Shown here: positions 26,246-35,175 of the stretch, piece after piece
How positions within the stretch are numbered: the stretch's first letter is position 1
How the letters are laid out: each line of letters starts with the position of its first letter
NCBI RefSeq assembly: GCF_000423025.1
Contig: NZ_AUHE01000017.1
Span: 1-64,000, forward strand
DNA length: 64,000 bases
Direction of reading: 5' to 3'
Origin: Gordonia shandongensis DSM 45094
GTDB lineage: Bacteria > Actinomycetota > Actinomycetes > Mycobacteriales > Mycobacteriaceae
Program-made: the position numbers and the translations under genes
Notes under the pieces: generated by a model
Database searches by the model: none
Told to the model about the DNA's origin: nothing
What the model saw: only the letters and a program-made list of their open reading frames with translations

Positions 26246-26763
26246 TTTCGCAGACGTCGGCGGGGATCACCCCGGCGCGCTGCAGGAGGCCGAAGGCCAC
26301 ACAGCCGAGGCACAGTCCGAACGCGAACTCCAGGAAGGCCGCGGCGATCAGCGCGCCGACCACGATCTGTGCCGCGAGGCCGTACCCGGAGAGACTGAGC
26401 GCGACCGCGGTCGCCGAGAACGCCAGCCCGATCGTCTGGGCGAAACGCTTCGGCGGACCCGGAACCGTCTTCGTCTTGCGCCACAGTCGGGGCACGATGA
26501 CGTGCACGGCGAGCCGGCCGAACGGGGAGTACCGCGGGCCCGCCGGCCACGCGGAGTGCGAAGCCGATGGCGAGCAGCCCGTACAGCCACGGCGAATCGA
26601 CGGCGACGGCCGCGGCGGCCAGGGCGATCACGAGTCCGGCGGTGGAACGCGCCGCGTAATCGTTCACGGGGTCGGGGAAGTCGAGCAGGCCCCGATGCCA
26701 CGATGCGGGCCCGTCGACGGCGACCGGCGAATCGATGCGGGTGAAGACGGCGGGGTCGGTCAC
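26223..26763 (-). pseudogene. DUF4395 membrane protein, frameshifted
   Basis: Two overlapping frames make one DUF4395-like protein of about 179 aa. The N-terminal frame starts at GTG 26763 (TDPAVFTRID) and reads through ALRVAGGP; the C-terminal frame continues RYSPFGRLAVHVIVPRLW to the stop at 26223. The switch falls at the GGGCCC run at about 26536-26541, where one extra C shifts the frame. Four membrane segments and the family's FGLCLGC motif are in the pieces. Either a true pseudogene or a single-base sequencing error. Confidence 0.75.
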
Positions 26764-26777
26764 GGTGCGCTCCTTGC

Positions 26778-26809
26778 TGTGCAGACACCTCAGTTGTGCA
26801 GACACCTCA
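26778..26809 (-). repeat. two 15-bp direct repeats upstream of DUF4395 gene
   Basis: TGTGCAGACACCTCA occurs at 26778-26792 and 26795-26809, 17 bp apart, 15 bp upstream of the DUF4395 start. A 17-bp period is not a helical turn multiple, so it may be a slippage duplication rather than a paired regulator site. Confidence 0.85.
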
Positions 26810-26868
26810 CCGTACGAGCGCGTGCACGACCAGCCCAGGTTTTCTCTCACGCTGAACGAAAGGCTCGC

Positions 26869-26941
26869 GCTGAGATCAGTCCAGATAACGGGCGGCGACG
26901 ACATAGTGCAGCCAGCGGTCGAGATCCGTCCTGATCTCAGC
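26869..26941. repeat. 11-bp inverted repeats, 51 nt apart
   Basis: GCTGAGATCAG (26869-26879) and CTGATCTCAGC (26931-26941) are exact reverse complements. They lie in the 270-bp region between the divergent DUF4395 and AbiEi/DUF559-like genes and could be a looping operator pair or remnants of an element. Confidence 0.6.
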
Positions 26942-27010
26942 GGCATTGCGGCGTGTCGGGGATCCGGGAGCCCGCCGCGAACGTCTCAGTGACGGAAGGG
27001 TGCGACACAT
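26876..27010 (-). CDS. possible small basic protein
   Basis: 44-aa frame starting at ATG 27010 and ending ...DLDRWLHYVVAARYLD. The C-terminal half reads like real protein with an amphipathic, aromatic-rich helix, unlike typical high-GC shadow translation. No RBS is obvious and the family is unknown; it could also be the remnant of a larger gene. Confidence 0.25.
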   Translation of the reverse strand: MCRTLPSLRRSRRAPGSPTRRNAAEIRTDLDRWLHYVVAARYLD

Positions 27011-27033
27011 GAGGCGTCGACGGGGGATGGGCG

Positions 27034-27885
27034 ATGACCGACATCGGGGGCCGGGATCCGGGGATCTACACACGGGCCCAACTGCTGGCTCGCGGCTATG
27101 ACGATCCGGCGATGCGGCGGGCAGTCGAGGTCGGCGCGCTGGAACGGCTGCGATCCGGATGGTTCGCCGCGCCGGGACGGGACGACCGTGCGGCCGCAGC
27201 CGTTCGCGACGGTGGCGTCCTCACGTGCGTGGACGCCCTGCGCTTCCACGGTCTCTGGGTGCCGCCGGGACACCGGGACCTTCACCTGCGCCGAAGCAGC
27301 AACATGTCCGGCCGTCTGCCGGCGTGCCGGCCGCGGGTCGGAGTGCGTCGCAGCGCGCGAACGGCGGTCGATCCGGTGCCGACCGCTCTGGCGTATGCGA
27401 CGCGGTGCCTGCCCGTCGACGAGTGGGTGGCGGTGTGCGACTCGTACCTCAACACCACCGGGCTCACCCGAGCCGATCTGTCCGATCAGCTGGCCGGGAC
27501 CGGGGCGACGGTCGGCCGGTGGATCGCGAAGGTCGACGGCCGGGCGCAGTCGGGGACCGAGAGCGTCACCCGGGTGCGTCTCCGGTCGGCGGGGTTCTCG
27601 GTGGTGGTTCAACCCCGCATCCCGGGAGTCGGTCGCGCCGACCTGCGGATCGGCACCCTGATCATCGAGTGCGACAGTCGGCGGCACCACGCGACCGCCG
27701 ACGGCTATCGCACGGACCGGCGGCGGGATCGCCGCGCCCTGGTGGACGGATGGTCGACGCTTCGGCTCACCTACGAGGACGTCTTCTACGCCTGGCCCGA
27801 CGTCCTCGCCGACGTGCGGGCGCTGACCGCCGGCGGTCGACACCGGTCGCGCGGGGGTCGGGTGCCGGTCGACGGCGGGACGTGA
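27034..27885 (+). CDS. AbiEi-like N-terminus with DUF559/Vsr-like nuclease domain
   Basis: 283 aa. Residues 1-60 (YTRAQLLARGYDDPAMRRAV, LRSGWFAAPG) resemble the winged-helix N-terminus of AbiEi-type antitoxins; the C-terminal third (about 185-260) has the DUF559/Vsr-like pattern GRADLRIGTLIIECDSRRHH...RRDRRALVDGW with acidic and charged residues of a PD-(D/E)XK fold. This architecture is common and multi-copy in mycolic-acid actinobacteria and its function is not established. No partner AbiEii toxin is adjacent. Confidence 0.75.
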   Translation: MTDIGGRDPGIYTRAQLLARGYDDPAMRRAVEVGALERLRSGWFAAPGRDDRAAAAVRDGGVLTCVDALRFHGLWVPPGHRDLHLRRSSNMSGRLPACRPRVGVRRSARTAVDPVPTALAYATRCLPVDEWVAVCDSYLNTTGLTRADLSDQLAGTGATVGRWIAKVDGRAQSGTESVTRVRLRSAGFSVVVQPRIPGVGRADLRIGTLIIECDSRRHHATADGYRTDRRRDRRALVDGWSTLRLTYEDVFYAWPDVLADVRALTAGGRHRSRGGRVPVDGGT

Positions 27886-27936
27886 TCGCCGACACCCCCG
27901 ATGTTGCCATTGACAATTGTAACAGTCGGTGGTGGC

Positions 27937-28935
27937 ATGAAGCGTGTGATGCGATCCGAAGAACGACGAGCACGACCGGTGCCCCGACGAGCCTCGCCCC
28001 GGACGCGGGCCGCTGCGGCGGTGACGCGTGTCGGACTCGGCTCGGTGACCGAACGCATCGGCACCGGACGCCGGGGTGTGCGGGCGTCTCGACGGATGAT
28101 CGCCGCGCTGATGGCGGCCGGTGGGCGCATGCCGCGCGGAACCACGGTGACGCCGGTGCGCGACGGGGCCGTGATCGGCGAGTGGGTGTGCGCACCCGGC
28201 GTCGATCGGTCCGGCCCGCAGGCCGTGTACTTCCTGCACGGCAGCGGATACGTCCTGTGCTCGCCGGCGACGCACCGCAGCTTCGTCGCCCGCCTGTCGC
28301 AGGTCACCGGACTGCCCTGCTTCGTCGTCGACTACCGGCTGGCGCCGGAGAACCGATTCCCGGCGGCGTCCGACGACGTGGTCGCCGGGTGGCGGTGGCT
28401 CATCGACTCCGGGTACGCGCCGTCTGACCTGGTGGTCGCGGGCGATTCCGCGGGCGGTCACCTGACGGCGGCGCTCGTGCTGAACCTGGCCGCCGACGGT
28501 GAGCCCGGGCCGGCGGCCGCGGTGATGTTCTCGCCCGTGGTCGACGTGACCTTCGGTCTCGCAGCCCGGCAGGAGCGGCGGCGGCGCGATCCGCTGATCA
28601 CCGCGGCGGCCGCGCGCGAACTGTTGGATCTCTACACCCGCGACGCCGCCCCGGACGACCGCTGGATCGAACTCGACTATCGCGGTGCGGCCGCCGCCCC
28701 GCCGATGCTCATCCAGGCAGGCGGCGCGGAGATGCTGTCGGCGGACGCCCGGCATCTCGCCACCCGGGTGGTCGCCGCCGGCGGCCGCGCCGACCTCGAG
28801 ATCTGGCCCGGCCAGATGCACGTCTTCCAAGCGCTGCCGCGGCTCGGACCGGAGGCGGACGCCGCCCTGCTGCGTGTGCGCGACTTCCTCCGGAAGACCA
28901 CGTCGACCCCACGACTGCAAGGAGACATTCGATGA
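27937..28935 (+). CDS. HSL-family esterase/lipase (LipR-like)
   Basis: 332 aa. Hormone-sensitive-lipase type alpha/beta hydrolase: oxyanion motif HGSGYV (about 101), nucleophile GDSAGG (about 170), and catalytic His in GQMHVFQ near 290. It hydrolyses short to medium acyl esters. First gene of a five-gene operon with SDR, di-iron protein, BVMO and MerR, recalling lipR (Rv3084) in the mymA operon of M. tuberculosis. ATG 27937 is preferred; a TTGACA at 27910-27915 may be a promoter element. Stop overlaps the SDR start (ATGA). Confidence 0.88.
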   Translation: MKRVMRSEERRARPVPRRASPRTRAAAAVTRVGLGSVTERIGTGRRGVRASRRMIAALMAAGGRMPRGTTVTPVRDGAVIGEWVCAPGVDRSGPQAVYFLHGSGYVLCSPATHRSFVARLSQVTGLPCFVVDYRLAPENRFPAASDDVVAGWRWLIDSGYAPSDLVVAGDSAGGHLTAALVLNLAADGEPGPAAAVMFSPVVDVTFGLAARQERRRRDPLITAAAARELLDLYTRDAAPDDRWIELDYRGAAAAPPMLIQAGGAEMLSADARHLATRVVAAGGRADLEIWPGQMHVFQALPRLGPEADAALLRVRDFLRKTTSTPRLQGDIR

Positions 28936-29843
28936 TGGGACTGGACCGACTGCTGGTGAACCTGGTCCGCGACCGGCGGAGTCACGACGCCGACGCGGTG
29001 GTGACCGGGGCGGGCAGCGGCATCGGCCGCGCGTTCGCCCTCGAGTTGGCGCGTCGCGGCGGACGGGTGCTGTGCGCCGACATCGACGCCGACCGCGCGG
29101 CGCACACGGCGGCGCGGATCGTCGGGGCGGGCGGCATCGCGCAATCGCATCGCTGCGACGTCGCCGATCGCCGCCAGGTCGAAGACCTGGCACGGGCCGC
29201 GGAGCGGATGTTCGACGGGCCGCCGACCCTCGTGATCAACAACGCGGGCGTCGGCATCGGCGGCCGCACCGTCGGCGACGTCGGTGTCGACGACTGGAAT
29301 TGGGCGTTGGGCATCAACCTGTGGGGCGTGGTCCACGGGTGCGAGGTCTTCACCCCCCTCGTCCGCCGTGCGCGGCGCGGCGGGATCATCAACGTGGCGT
29401 CGGCGGCCGGGTTCGCCGCGGCCCCGTCGATGGGGCCGTACAACGTGTCCAAGGCGGGGGTCGTGTCGCTGTCGGAGACTCTTGCGGCCGAGGTGGCCGG
29501 CTCCGGTTCGGCGGTCACGGTCCTGTGTCCGACGTTCGTGAAGACCAACGTCGCCCGCGACGGTCGGATCACGGCGGCGGGCCGCGGACTGGCGAGCACG
29601 CTGATGGCGTGGACGGGGGTCTCCCCGGAGTCGGTGGCGGCGCAGACGCTCGACGCCAACGACCTCGGCCGCCTGTATGTGGTGCCGCAGTTGGACGCGA
29701 CCGTGATCTGGCATCTCAAACGCCACGCTCCGGCGCTCTACACCCGCGGCGCCGGCGTCCTCGCCCGCTTTCTCCCGACCGACGACCCCGACGGCGCCGA
29801 CGAGGCGGCGACCCCGTCGACCACCGTTTCCGCTCACCGCTGA
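28932..29843 (+). CDS. short-chain dehydrogenase/reductase (Rv3085-like)
   Basis: 303 aa. NAD(P) motif TGAGSGIGRAF near residue 23, INNAGVG near 103, Ser in NVASAAG and catalytic YNVSK near 170. It should oxidise an alcohol or reduce a ketone, supplying or using the BVMO substrate. Overlaps the esterase stop by 4 bp (ATG 28932; ATG 28935 also possible). The C-terminal 45 residues are less conserved in character and Asp/Ala-rich. Confidence 0.87.
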   Translation: MMGLDRLLVNLVRDRRSHDADAVVTGAGSGIGRAFALELARRGGRVLCADIDADRAAHTAARIVGAGGIAQSHRCDVADRRQVEDLARAAERMFDGPPTLVINNAGVGIGGRTVGDVGVDDWNWALGINLWGVVHGCEVFTPLVRRARRGGIINVASAAGFAAAPSMGPYNVSKAGVVSLSETLAAEVAGSGSAVTVLCPTFVKTNVARDGRITAAGRGLASTLMAWTGVSPESVAAQTLDANDLGRLYVVPQLDATVIWHLKRHAPALYTRGAGVLARFLPTDDPDGADEAATPSTTVSAHR

Positions 29844-29871
29844 GCACCAGACACCGCGAAAGGATCCCGTC

Positions 29872-30795
29872 ATGGCCATGGATTTGGAACGGATGCTCCA
29901 GATGATCAAGGACCGCCAGTGGGCGCTCGTCGACATCGACTGGGATGCACCCGGCGCTGAACTGATCGAGCCCGAACTGCATGCGAAGCTCAAGCCCTTC
30001 CTCTCGGATCTGATGTGGATCGAGAACGTCGGTGCTCGTGGTTTCGCGGCGATGGCGAAGAAGGCGCCGAATCCGACGTTGAAGACGATCTACGAGTACT
30101 TCCACGCCGAGGAGCAGAAGCACGCGAACGCCGAGCTCGCATTGATGCGCCGGTGGGGCATGCTCGACGGTGACGAGATCCCGTCGCCGAACGTCAACGT
30201 CCAGCTGGTCATCAACTGGCTCGACAAGTACTCCGACGACATGTCGCTGTCGATGCTCGGGACGGTGATCCCGATGCTGGAGGTGGCACTCGACGGTGCG
30301 TTGATCAAGTTCATCACCGACGAGGTCAAGGACCCGGTGGCGCAGGAGGTGTTCAAGAAGATCAACTCCGACGAGTCGCGGCATCTGGCCGTCGACTACG
30401 AGGTGATGGACCTGCTCGGGCAGGCGAAGGTGCGCAAGCTGATCACCGAGTTCGTCGGCGCCTGGGCCAGCCCGTCGTTGATGATGGGCGTCCTGTCGTA
30501 CATTCCGCTGCTGAACAAGATGCGCGACAACATCGTCGCGATGGGCGTCGACGAGGAGAAGCTGTACGGCGCGATGCGCAAGTACCAGGCGGTCGGGGAG
30601 CGCAGTGCGTTCGCGCGGCGACTGCCGATGTTCCAGTTGGTGTCGCTGCACGGTCGGCTGGTCGTCAACCGCGACTTCGTCCCGTATCACGCTGTGGCCG
30701 ACGGGCTGGTGAAGCTGACCGGGAAGATTCCGTTCGGTCTGGTGCACCGCACTCCGACGTGGTCGCAGGAACTGACCTACGAGCCGGCGGCGTGA
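29872..30795 (+). CDS. ferritin-like di-iron protein
   Basis: 307 aa, helical. Ligand pattern of class I di-iron carboxylate proteins: E51 (WIENVGA), E81-x-x-H84 (EEQKH), E137 (PMLEVAL) and E168-x-x-H171 (DESRH). This is the E...ExxH...E...ExxH layout used by oxygen-activating enzymes and ferritin-like reductases. RBS AAAGGA precedes ATG 29872. Its place between an SDR and a BVMO suggests an oxidation step on the same substrate; the reaction is unknown. Confidence 0.8.
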   Translation: MAMDLERMLQMIKDRQWALVDIDWDAPGAELIEPELHAKLKPFLSDLMWIENVGARGFAAMAKKAPNPTLKTIYEYFHAEEQKHANAELALMRRWGMLDGDEIPSPNVNVQLVINWLDKYSDDMSLSMLGTVIPMLEVALDGALIKFITDEVKDPVAQEVFKKINSDESRHLAVDYEVMDLLGQAKVRKLITEFVGAWASPSLMMGVLSYIPLLNKMRDNIVAMGVDEEKLYGAMRKYQAVGERSAFARRLPMFQLVSLHGRLVVNRDFVPYHAVADGLVKLTGKIPFGLVHRTPTWSQELTYEPAA

Positions 30796-30805
30796 GGGGG
30801 ACGGC

Positions 30806-32293
30806 GTGACGATCTCGGTAGCGATCATCGGCGCGGGCTTCGCGGGCATCGGCGCCGCGATCCGCCTGCGGCAGCGGGGTGTGGACGACGTGGTCCTGTT
30901 CGAGCGGGGCACCCGCGTCGGCGGCACCTGGCGTGACAACACCTACCCGGGCGCGGCGTGCGACATCCCGTCGCGCCTCTACTCGTACAGCTTCGCGCAG
31001 AACCCCGACTGGAGTCACACGTACTCGTCGAGCGGTGAGATCCTCGAGTACATCGACCGGATGGTCGAGGACTTCGGGGTCGCCGAGCAGATCCGGTTCG
31101 GGCACGAGGTGACGGGGGTCGAGTACGACGCGGACACCGGGGAGTGGACCATCCGGTTCGCCGGTCGACGCCGAGCGGTGCGCGCGCGGTCGGTGATCGT
31201 GGCGTCCGGGCCGCTCGCCAACCCGTCGCTCCCCGACATCCGAGGCATCGACGACTACGAGGGGCGGGTCATCCACAGTGCACGGTGGGATCACGACTAC
31301 GACTTCGCCGGGAAGCGCGTCGCGGTGGTCGGCACCGGTGCGAGCGCCGTCCAGATCGTTCCGGAGCTGGTGAAGACCGCGGAGGCGGTGAAGGTGTTCC
31401 AGCGGACGCCGGGCTGGGTGCTGCCGCGCGTCAACCGGTCGACGAGCGGTCTGGCCAAGCGGGTGTTCCGGGCGGTCCCGGGGGCGCAGGAGCTGGCGCG
31501 CAGCGCGTGGTTCTGGGCGCACGAGTCGGTGGCGCTCGGCGTCGTCTGGAACACGCCCCTGACGCGTGTCGTCGAGTCGGTGAGCGCACTGCACCTGCGC
31601 CTGCAGGTCGACGATCCGTGGATGCGTCGACAGTTGAGTCCCGATTTCGCGGCGGGCTGCAAACGGCTGCTCATGACCAGCGACTACTACCCGGCGTTGC
31701 AGGCCGACAACTGCACGCTGGTGACGTGGCCGATCGCTCGGATCGCGCCGCGCGGCATCCGGACGGTCGAGGGCATCGAGCACCGGTTCGACGCCATCGT
31801 GTTCGCGACCGGGTTCGAGGTCGGAAAGCAGGGGACGCCGTACCCGATCACCGGTCTCGACGGTCGCGACCTGGGCACCGAGTGGAGTGACGGCGCGTTC
31901 GCGTACCGGAGCGTCGCGGTGTCGGGGTACCCGAACCTGTTCTTCACGTTCGGCCCGAACTCCGGGCCGGGCCACAACTCGGCGCTGGTGTACATGGAGG
32001 CGCAGATCGACTTCATCAGCGATGTGATCGCGCAGCGTGAGCGGGCCGGGTGGAAGGCGCTCGACGTCCGCGCGGATGCGCAGGAGCGGTACAACCGGGA
32101 TCTGCAGCGCCGGTTGGGGTCCACGACGTGGAACTCCGGATGCCGGAGCTGGTATCTCACCGACGACGGCTTCAACGCGACGATGTTCCCGGGATTCGCC
32201 ACGCAATACGTGAATCAGCTGCGCCGCGTGGACCTGCAGGACTTCCGGATCCTGGTACACGACCGGGAGCCGGCCGTCGCCGTGTCACGATAG
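30806..32293 (+). CDS. Baeyer-Villiger-type flavin monooxygenase
   Basis: 495 aa. FAD Rossmann motif GAGFAGIGAA (about 8-17), BVMO fingerprint YEGRVIHSARW (about 150-160; FxGxxxHxxxW with Tyr for Phe), and NADPH motif VGTGASAVQ near 176. It inserts oxygen into ketones to make esters, which the esterase of the operon could then hydrolyse. Similar to MymA (Rv3083) and EthA-type enzymes. GTG 30806, 10 bp after the di-iron gene. Confidence 0.92.
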   Translation: MTISVAIIGAGFAGIGAAIRLRQRGVDDVVLFERGTRVGGTWRDNTYPGAACDIPSRLYSYSFAQNPDWSHTYSSSGEILEYIDRMVEDFGVAEQIRFGHEVTGVEYDADTGEWTIRFAGRRRAVRARSVIVASGPLANPSLPDIRGIDDYEGRVIHSARWDHDYDFAGKRVAVVGTGASAVQIVPELVKTAEAVKVFQRTPGWVLPRVNRSTSGLAKRVFRAVPGAQELARSAWFWAHESVALGVVWNTPLTRVVESVSALHLRLQVDDPWMRRQLSPDFAAGCKRLLMTSDYYPALQADNCTLVTWPIARIAPRGIRTVEGIEHRFDAIVFATGFEVGKQGTPYPITGLDGRDLGTEWSDGAFAYRSVAVSGYPNLFFTFGPNSGPGHNSALVYMEAQIDFISDVIAQRERAGWKALDVRADAQERYNRDLQRRLGSTTWNSGCRSWYLTDDGFNATMFPGFATQYVNQLRRVDLQDFRILVHDREPAVAVSR

Positions 32294-32298
32294 GCGAC

Positions 32299-33078
32299 AT
32301 GGCCGAGTACCGGATCGACGACCTGGCGCGTGAGTCGGGGACGACGACGCGCAACATCCGCGGTTACCAGGAGCGCGGGCTGATTCCGAAGCCGCTGCGT
32401 CGCGGTCGGGTCGCGATCTACACCGAGCGGCATCTGGCGAAGCTCCGGGCGATCAACAAGCTGTTGGGCAACGGTTTCACGCTGTCGCACAGCGCGACGT
32501 TCCTGACCGATCCGCGCGCTCGGATCGGCGAGGCGCTCGACCTCTCGGAGGTGTTGGGCGAGCAGTGGTCCAAGGGGCACGGGACCCAGGTGACGCGCGC
32601 CGACCTGGAGGCGATGCTCGGTCCGCTGGACGAGGCGACGCTGGCCGCCCTGGTCGACGCCGACATCGTGCGGCCGACCGGACGGGCGGGGGTGTATGCG
32701 ACGGCCGACGACGCCATCGTGGCCAACCTGGGGCGGCTCGTGGACCGCGGGATGCCGCTGGCGCGGCTGATCGAGGTCCACGCGGAGTTCGCCGATCGTC
32801 TCGGCGGCGCGGTCCGCGTCCTGATGCAGGCGGCGCATGAGGAGATCATCCGCCGCCGCGGGGCGGGCTGGGAGCCGACGTCGAAGAAGGACGTCGCGTG
32901 GGTCACCGATCTGCTCGTCACCATGCGAACGGTGGGGACCGAGAACGCCTACAACGCGCTCGATCGGGCGTTGGACGCGGGCCGCGTCGATCAGCTCAAG
33001 GTGCACGAGGAGGCGGTCGCCGACGCCCGCACGGCGCGGCCCGGTGCGGCGGAGGCTAATCCCGCGGGGTCGCGGTGA
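32299..33078 (+). CDS. MerR-family regulator
   Basis: 259 aa. N-terminal MerR winged HTH ([21 protein letters not shown], residues 3-23; recognition and wing to about 70) and a longer C-terminal region with no clear metal-binding cysteines, as in drug- or metabolite-sensing members. Starts 5 bp after the BVMO stop and is probably co-transcribed as the operon regulator. Its 3' end overlaps convergent recQ by 23 bp. Confidence 0.87.
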   Translation: MAEYRIDDLARESGTTTRNIRGYQERGLIPKPLRRGRVAIYTERHLAKLRAINKLLGNGFTLSHSATFLTDPRARIGEALDLSEVLGEQWSKGHGTQVTRADLEAMLGPLDEATLAALVDADIVRPTGRAGVYATADDAIVANLGRLVDRGMPLARLIEVHAEFADRLGGAVRVLMQAAHEEIIRRRGAGWEPTSKKDVAWVTDLLVTMRTVGTENAYNALDRALDAGRVDQLKVHEEAVADARTARPGAAEANPAGSR

Positions 33079-34879
33079 TGATCTCCAGGACCTGTTCGCC
33101 GTACTTCTCGAGTTTGCTGCGGCCGATCCCGCTGACGGCCAGCAGACCGTCGGAGTCGGTCGGCTTCATGCGGGCGAGCTCTTCGAGGGTGCGGTTCCCG
33201 AGGACGGTGTAGGCGGGCAGCCCGGCCTCGCGGGCGACGGCGGCACGCCACCGGCGCAGGGTCTCGAACAGTTCGAGGTCGTCGTCGGCGAGGTCGACGG
33301 CGGCACGGCGGGCGGGGGCCCGGCGTGCGGCCGGGGCGGTGACGTCCTCGCGGAGGGTCACCGTCACGTCGCCGCGGAGGATCGGTCCGGCCTGTTCGCT
33401 CATCCGCAGGACGCCGTAGTCGCCGTGCGGGACGAGGGTGCCGGCGGCGACCAGCTGACGGACCACCGAGCGCCAGCCGTTCGCATCGAGTTCGGTGCCG
33501 ATCCCGTACGTCGACAGGCGATCGTGACCGAGCTGCGTGATGCGGGCGTTCTCGGCGCCGCACAGGATGTCGATGAGATGTCCGGCGCCGTACTCCTGGC
33601 CGAACTCGCGGCGCAGGCGCCACACCGTCGACAGCAGTTTCTGCGCGGCGACGGTCCCGTCCCATGTCGGGGGAGGCTGCAGGCAGGTGTCGCAGTTCCC
33701 GCAGGGCTCGATGTGTTCGTCGAAGTATCCCAGGAGCTGTCGGCGGCGGCAGGTGTGCGTCTCGCAGAGCGCGAGCATCGCGTCGAGGAGGCGTGTCTGC
33801 ACCAGGCGGTGCGCCTCGTCGCCGTCGGATCGGCTGATGAGGCGGCGCTGGTTGACGACGTCGGCCAGACCGTAGGCCATCCACGCGATGGACGGCAGAC
33901 CGTCGCGTCCGGCGCGCCCGGTCTCCTGGTAGTAGCCTTCGATGCTCTTCGGCAGGTCGATGTGCGCGACGAACCGGACGTCGGGTTTGTCGATGCCCAT
34001 GCCGAAGGCGATCGTCGCGACGACGACGACGCCGTCCTCGCGGAGGAAGCGGTGCAGGGTGTCGTCGCGGACCTGCCGGTCGAGGCCGGCGTGATAGGGC
34101 ATCGCGTCGATGCCGTTGGCGGCGAGGAAGGCGGCGGTCTTCTCGACGGTCGCCCGGCTCAGGGCGTAGACGATTCCGGTCGAGGGCTGCCCGTCGGGGC
34201 TGCCCTCCGTGCGGATGAACTCCAGCAGTTGGCGCGTGATCTGCGCCTTGGGTTCGATCCGGTAGGTGATGTTGGGGCGGTCGAAGCTCGACACGAAGTG
34301 CTCGGCCCGTTCGAGGTGCAGGCGCGCGGTGATCTCCTCGTGGGTGCGTCGCGTCGCGGTGGCGGTCAGCGCGATCCGCGGGACGTCGGGCCACAGTTCG
34401 GCGAGGTCGCCGAGGGCGAGGTAGTCGGGTCGGAAGTCGTGTCCCCACTGGGAGACGCAGTGTGCCTCGTCGATCGCGATCAGGGACAGTCGGCCGCGGG
34501 AGAGGAACTCGCGGGTGCCGCGTGCGCTGAGACGTTCGGGTGCGATGTAGAGCAGATCGAGATCACCGTCGAGGTAGGTCCGCTCCACCTCCGCGCGCTC
34601 GTCGGGCAGTTGTGTGGAGTTCAGGAATGCGGCGCGGACGCCGAGTTGACGCAGTGCCCCCACCTGGTCGGCCATCAGCGCGATGAGCGGGGAGACGACG
34701 ACCGCGCAGCCGTCGCGGACGAGGGCGGGGATCTGGTAGCAGAGACTCTTGCCGCCGCCGGTGGACATGAGCACGACGGCGTCGCCGCCGCCGATCACAT
34801 GGGAGACGATCCGTTCCTGGTCGCCACGGAACTCGTCGTAGCCGAAGACGTCGCGGAGAACCCGGTGATGCTCGGACAC
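33056..34879 (-). CDS. recQ: RecQ-family ATP-dependent DNA helicase
   Basis: 607 aa. Helicase motifs: Walker [16 protein letters not shown] near 40, DEAH box [18 protein letters not shown] near 135, motif [12 protein letters not shown] near 320; a Zn-binding RQC part with Cys residues ([12 protein letters not shown] ... CGNCDTC, about 365-395), winged helix, and a C-terminal HRDC domain (about 530-600, [15 protein letters not shown]). It unwinds recombination and replication intermediates 3' to 5'. GTG start at 34879. Confidence 0.96.
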   Translation of the reverse strand: MSEHHRVLRDVFGYDEFRGDQERIVSHVIGGGDAVVLMSTGGGKSLCYQIPALVRDGCAVVVSPLIALMADQVGALRQLGVRAAFLNSTQLPDERAEVERTYLDGDLDLLYIAPERLSARGTREFLSRGRLSLIAIDEAHCVSQWGHDFRPDYLALGDLAELWPDVPRIALTATATRRTHEEITARLHLERAEHFVSSFDRPNITYRIEPKAQITRQLLEFIRTEGSPDGQPSTGIVYALSRATVEKTAAFLAANGIDAMPYHAGLDRQVRDDTLHRFLREDGVVVVATIAFGMGIDKPDVRFVAHIDLPKSIEGYYQETGRAGRDGLPSIAWMAYGLADVVNQRRLISRSDGDEAHRLVQTRLLDAMLALCETHTCRRRQLLGYFDEHIEPCGNCDTCLQPPPTWDGTVAAQKLLSTVWRLRREFGQEYGAGHLIDILCGAENARITQLGHDRLSTYGIGTELDANGWRSVVRQLVAAGTLVPHGDYGVLRMSEQAGPILRGDVTVTLREDVTAPAARRAPARRAAVDLADDDLELFETLRRWRAAVAREAGLPAYTVLGNRTLEELARMKPTDSDGLLAVSGIGRSKLEKYGEQVLEIITATPRD

Positions 34880-34886
34880 CGCGCGA

Positions 34887-35093
34887 TCAGGCGTCGTCGG
34901 GCTCGTCGGACGCCTTGCGGGCGGCCCGTGCGGCGTCGCGCATCTCGAAGCCGTCGGTCACCAGGTCGCCGATCTCGCGGGCGACGTCGGCGACGGCGCC
35001 GGTGATGATCGACGAGATGTTCCCGACGCGGTGTGCGGCGTTCTCCACGACGTCCTGGATCAGATCTTTGTTGCGCTCGGCGCGGCCGACCAC
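34887..35093 (-). CDS. small conserved-looking protein, unknown
   Basis: 68 aa starting at GTG 35093 ([21 protein letters not shown]). It is mostly helical, amphipathic and acidic at the C-terminus (SDEPDDA). A longer reading to ATG 35153 would begin inside the strong hairpin at 35125-35160 and is rejected. It lies 7 bp upstream of recQ and is probably co-transcribed. No family recognised. Confidence 0.6.
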   Translation of the reverse strand: MVGRAERNKDLIQDVVENAAHRVGNISSIITGAVADVAREIGDLVTDGFEMRDAARAARKASDEPDDA

Positions 35094-35124
35094 GATGGCT
35101 CCGTTCTCCGCTGGGTGGGCAGGT

Positions 35125-35160
35125 CCTCGGGGTGCACGACGGTTGTCGTGCACCCCGAGG
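35125..35160 (-). terminator. perfect 16-bp stem terminator
   Basis: CCTCGGGGTGCACGAC, loop GGTT, then its exact reverse complement: 16 uninterrupted pairs. It begins 16 bp downstream of the desaturase stop on the minus strand, so it should end that operon before the small gene and recQ. Confidence 0.85.
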
Positions 35161-35175
35161 GTACGCCAGGGGAGC

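Noticed and set aside
26986-29193. 735-codon minus-strand frame opposite the AbiEi-like and esterase genes
   Set aside because: Pro/Arg/His-rich with no motifs; both opposite-strand genes have clear families.
32837-35005. 722-codon frame on the + strand opposite recQ
   Set aside because: No domain or signal; composition of a shadow frame, while the opposite strand has all RecQ motifs.
35091-35153. Longer start (ATG 35153) for the small gene upstream of recQ
   Set aside because: It would begin inside the 16-bp terminator stem; GTG 35093 gives a cleaner N-terminus.
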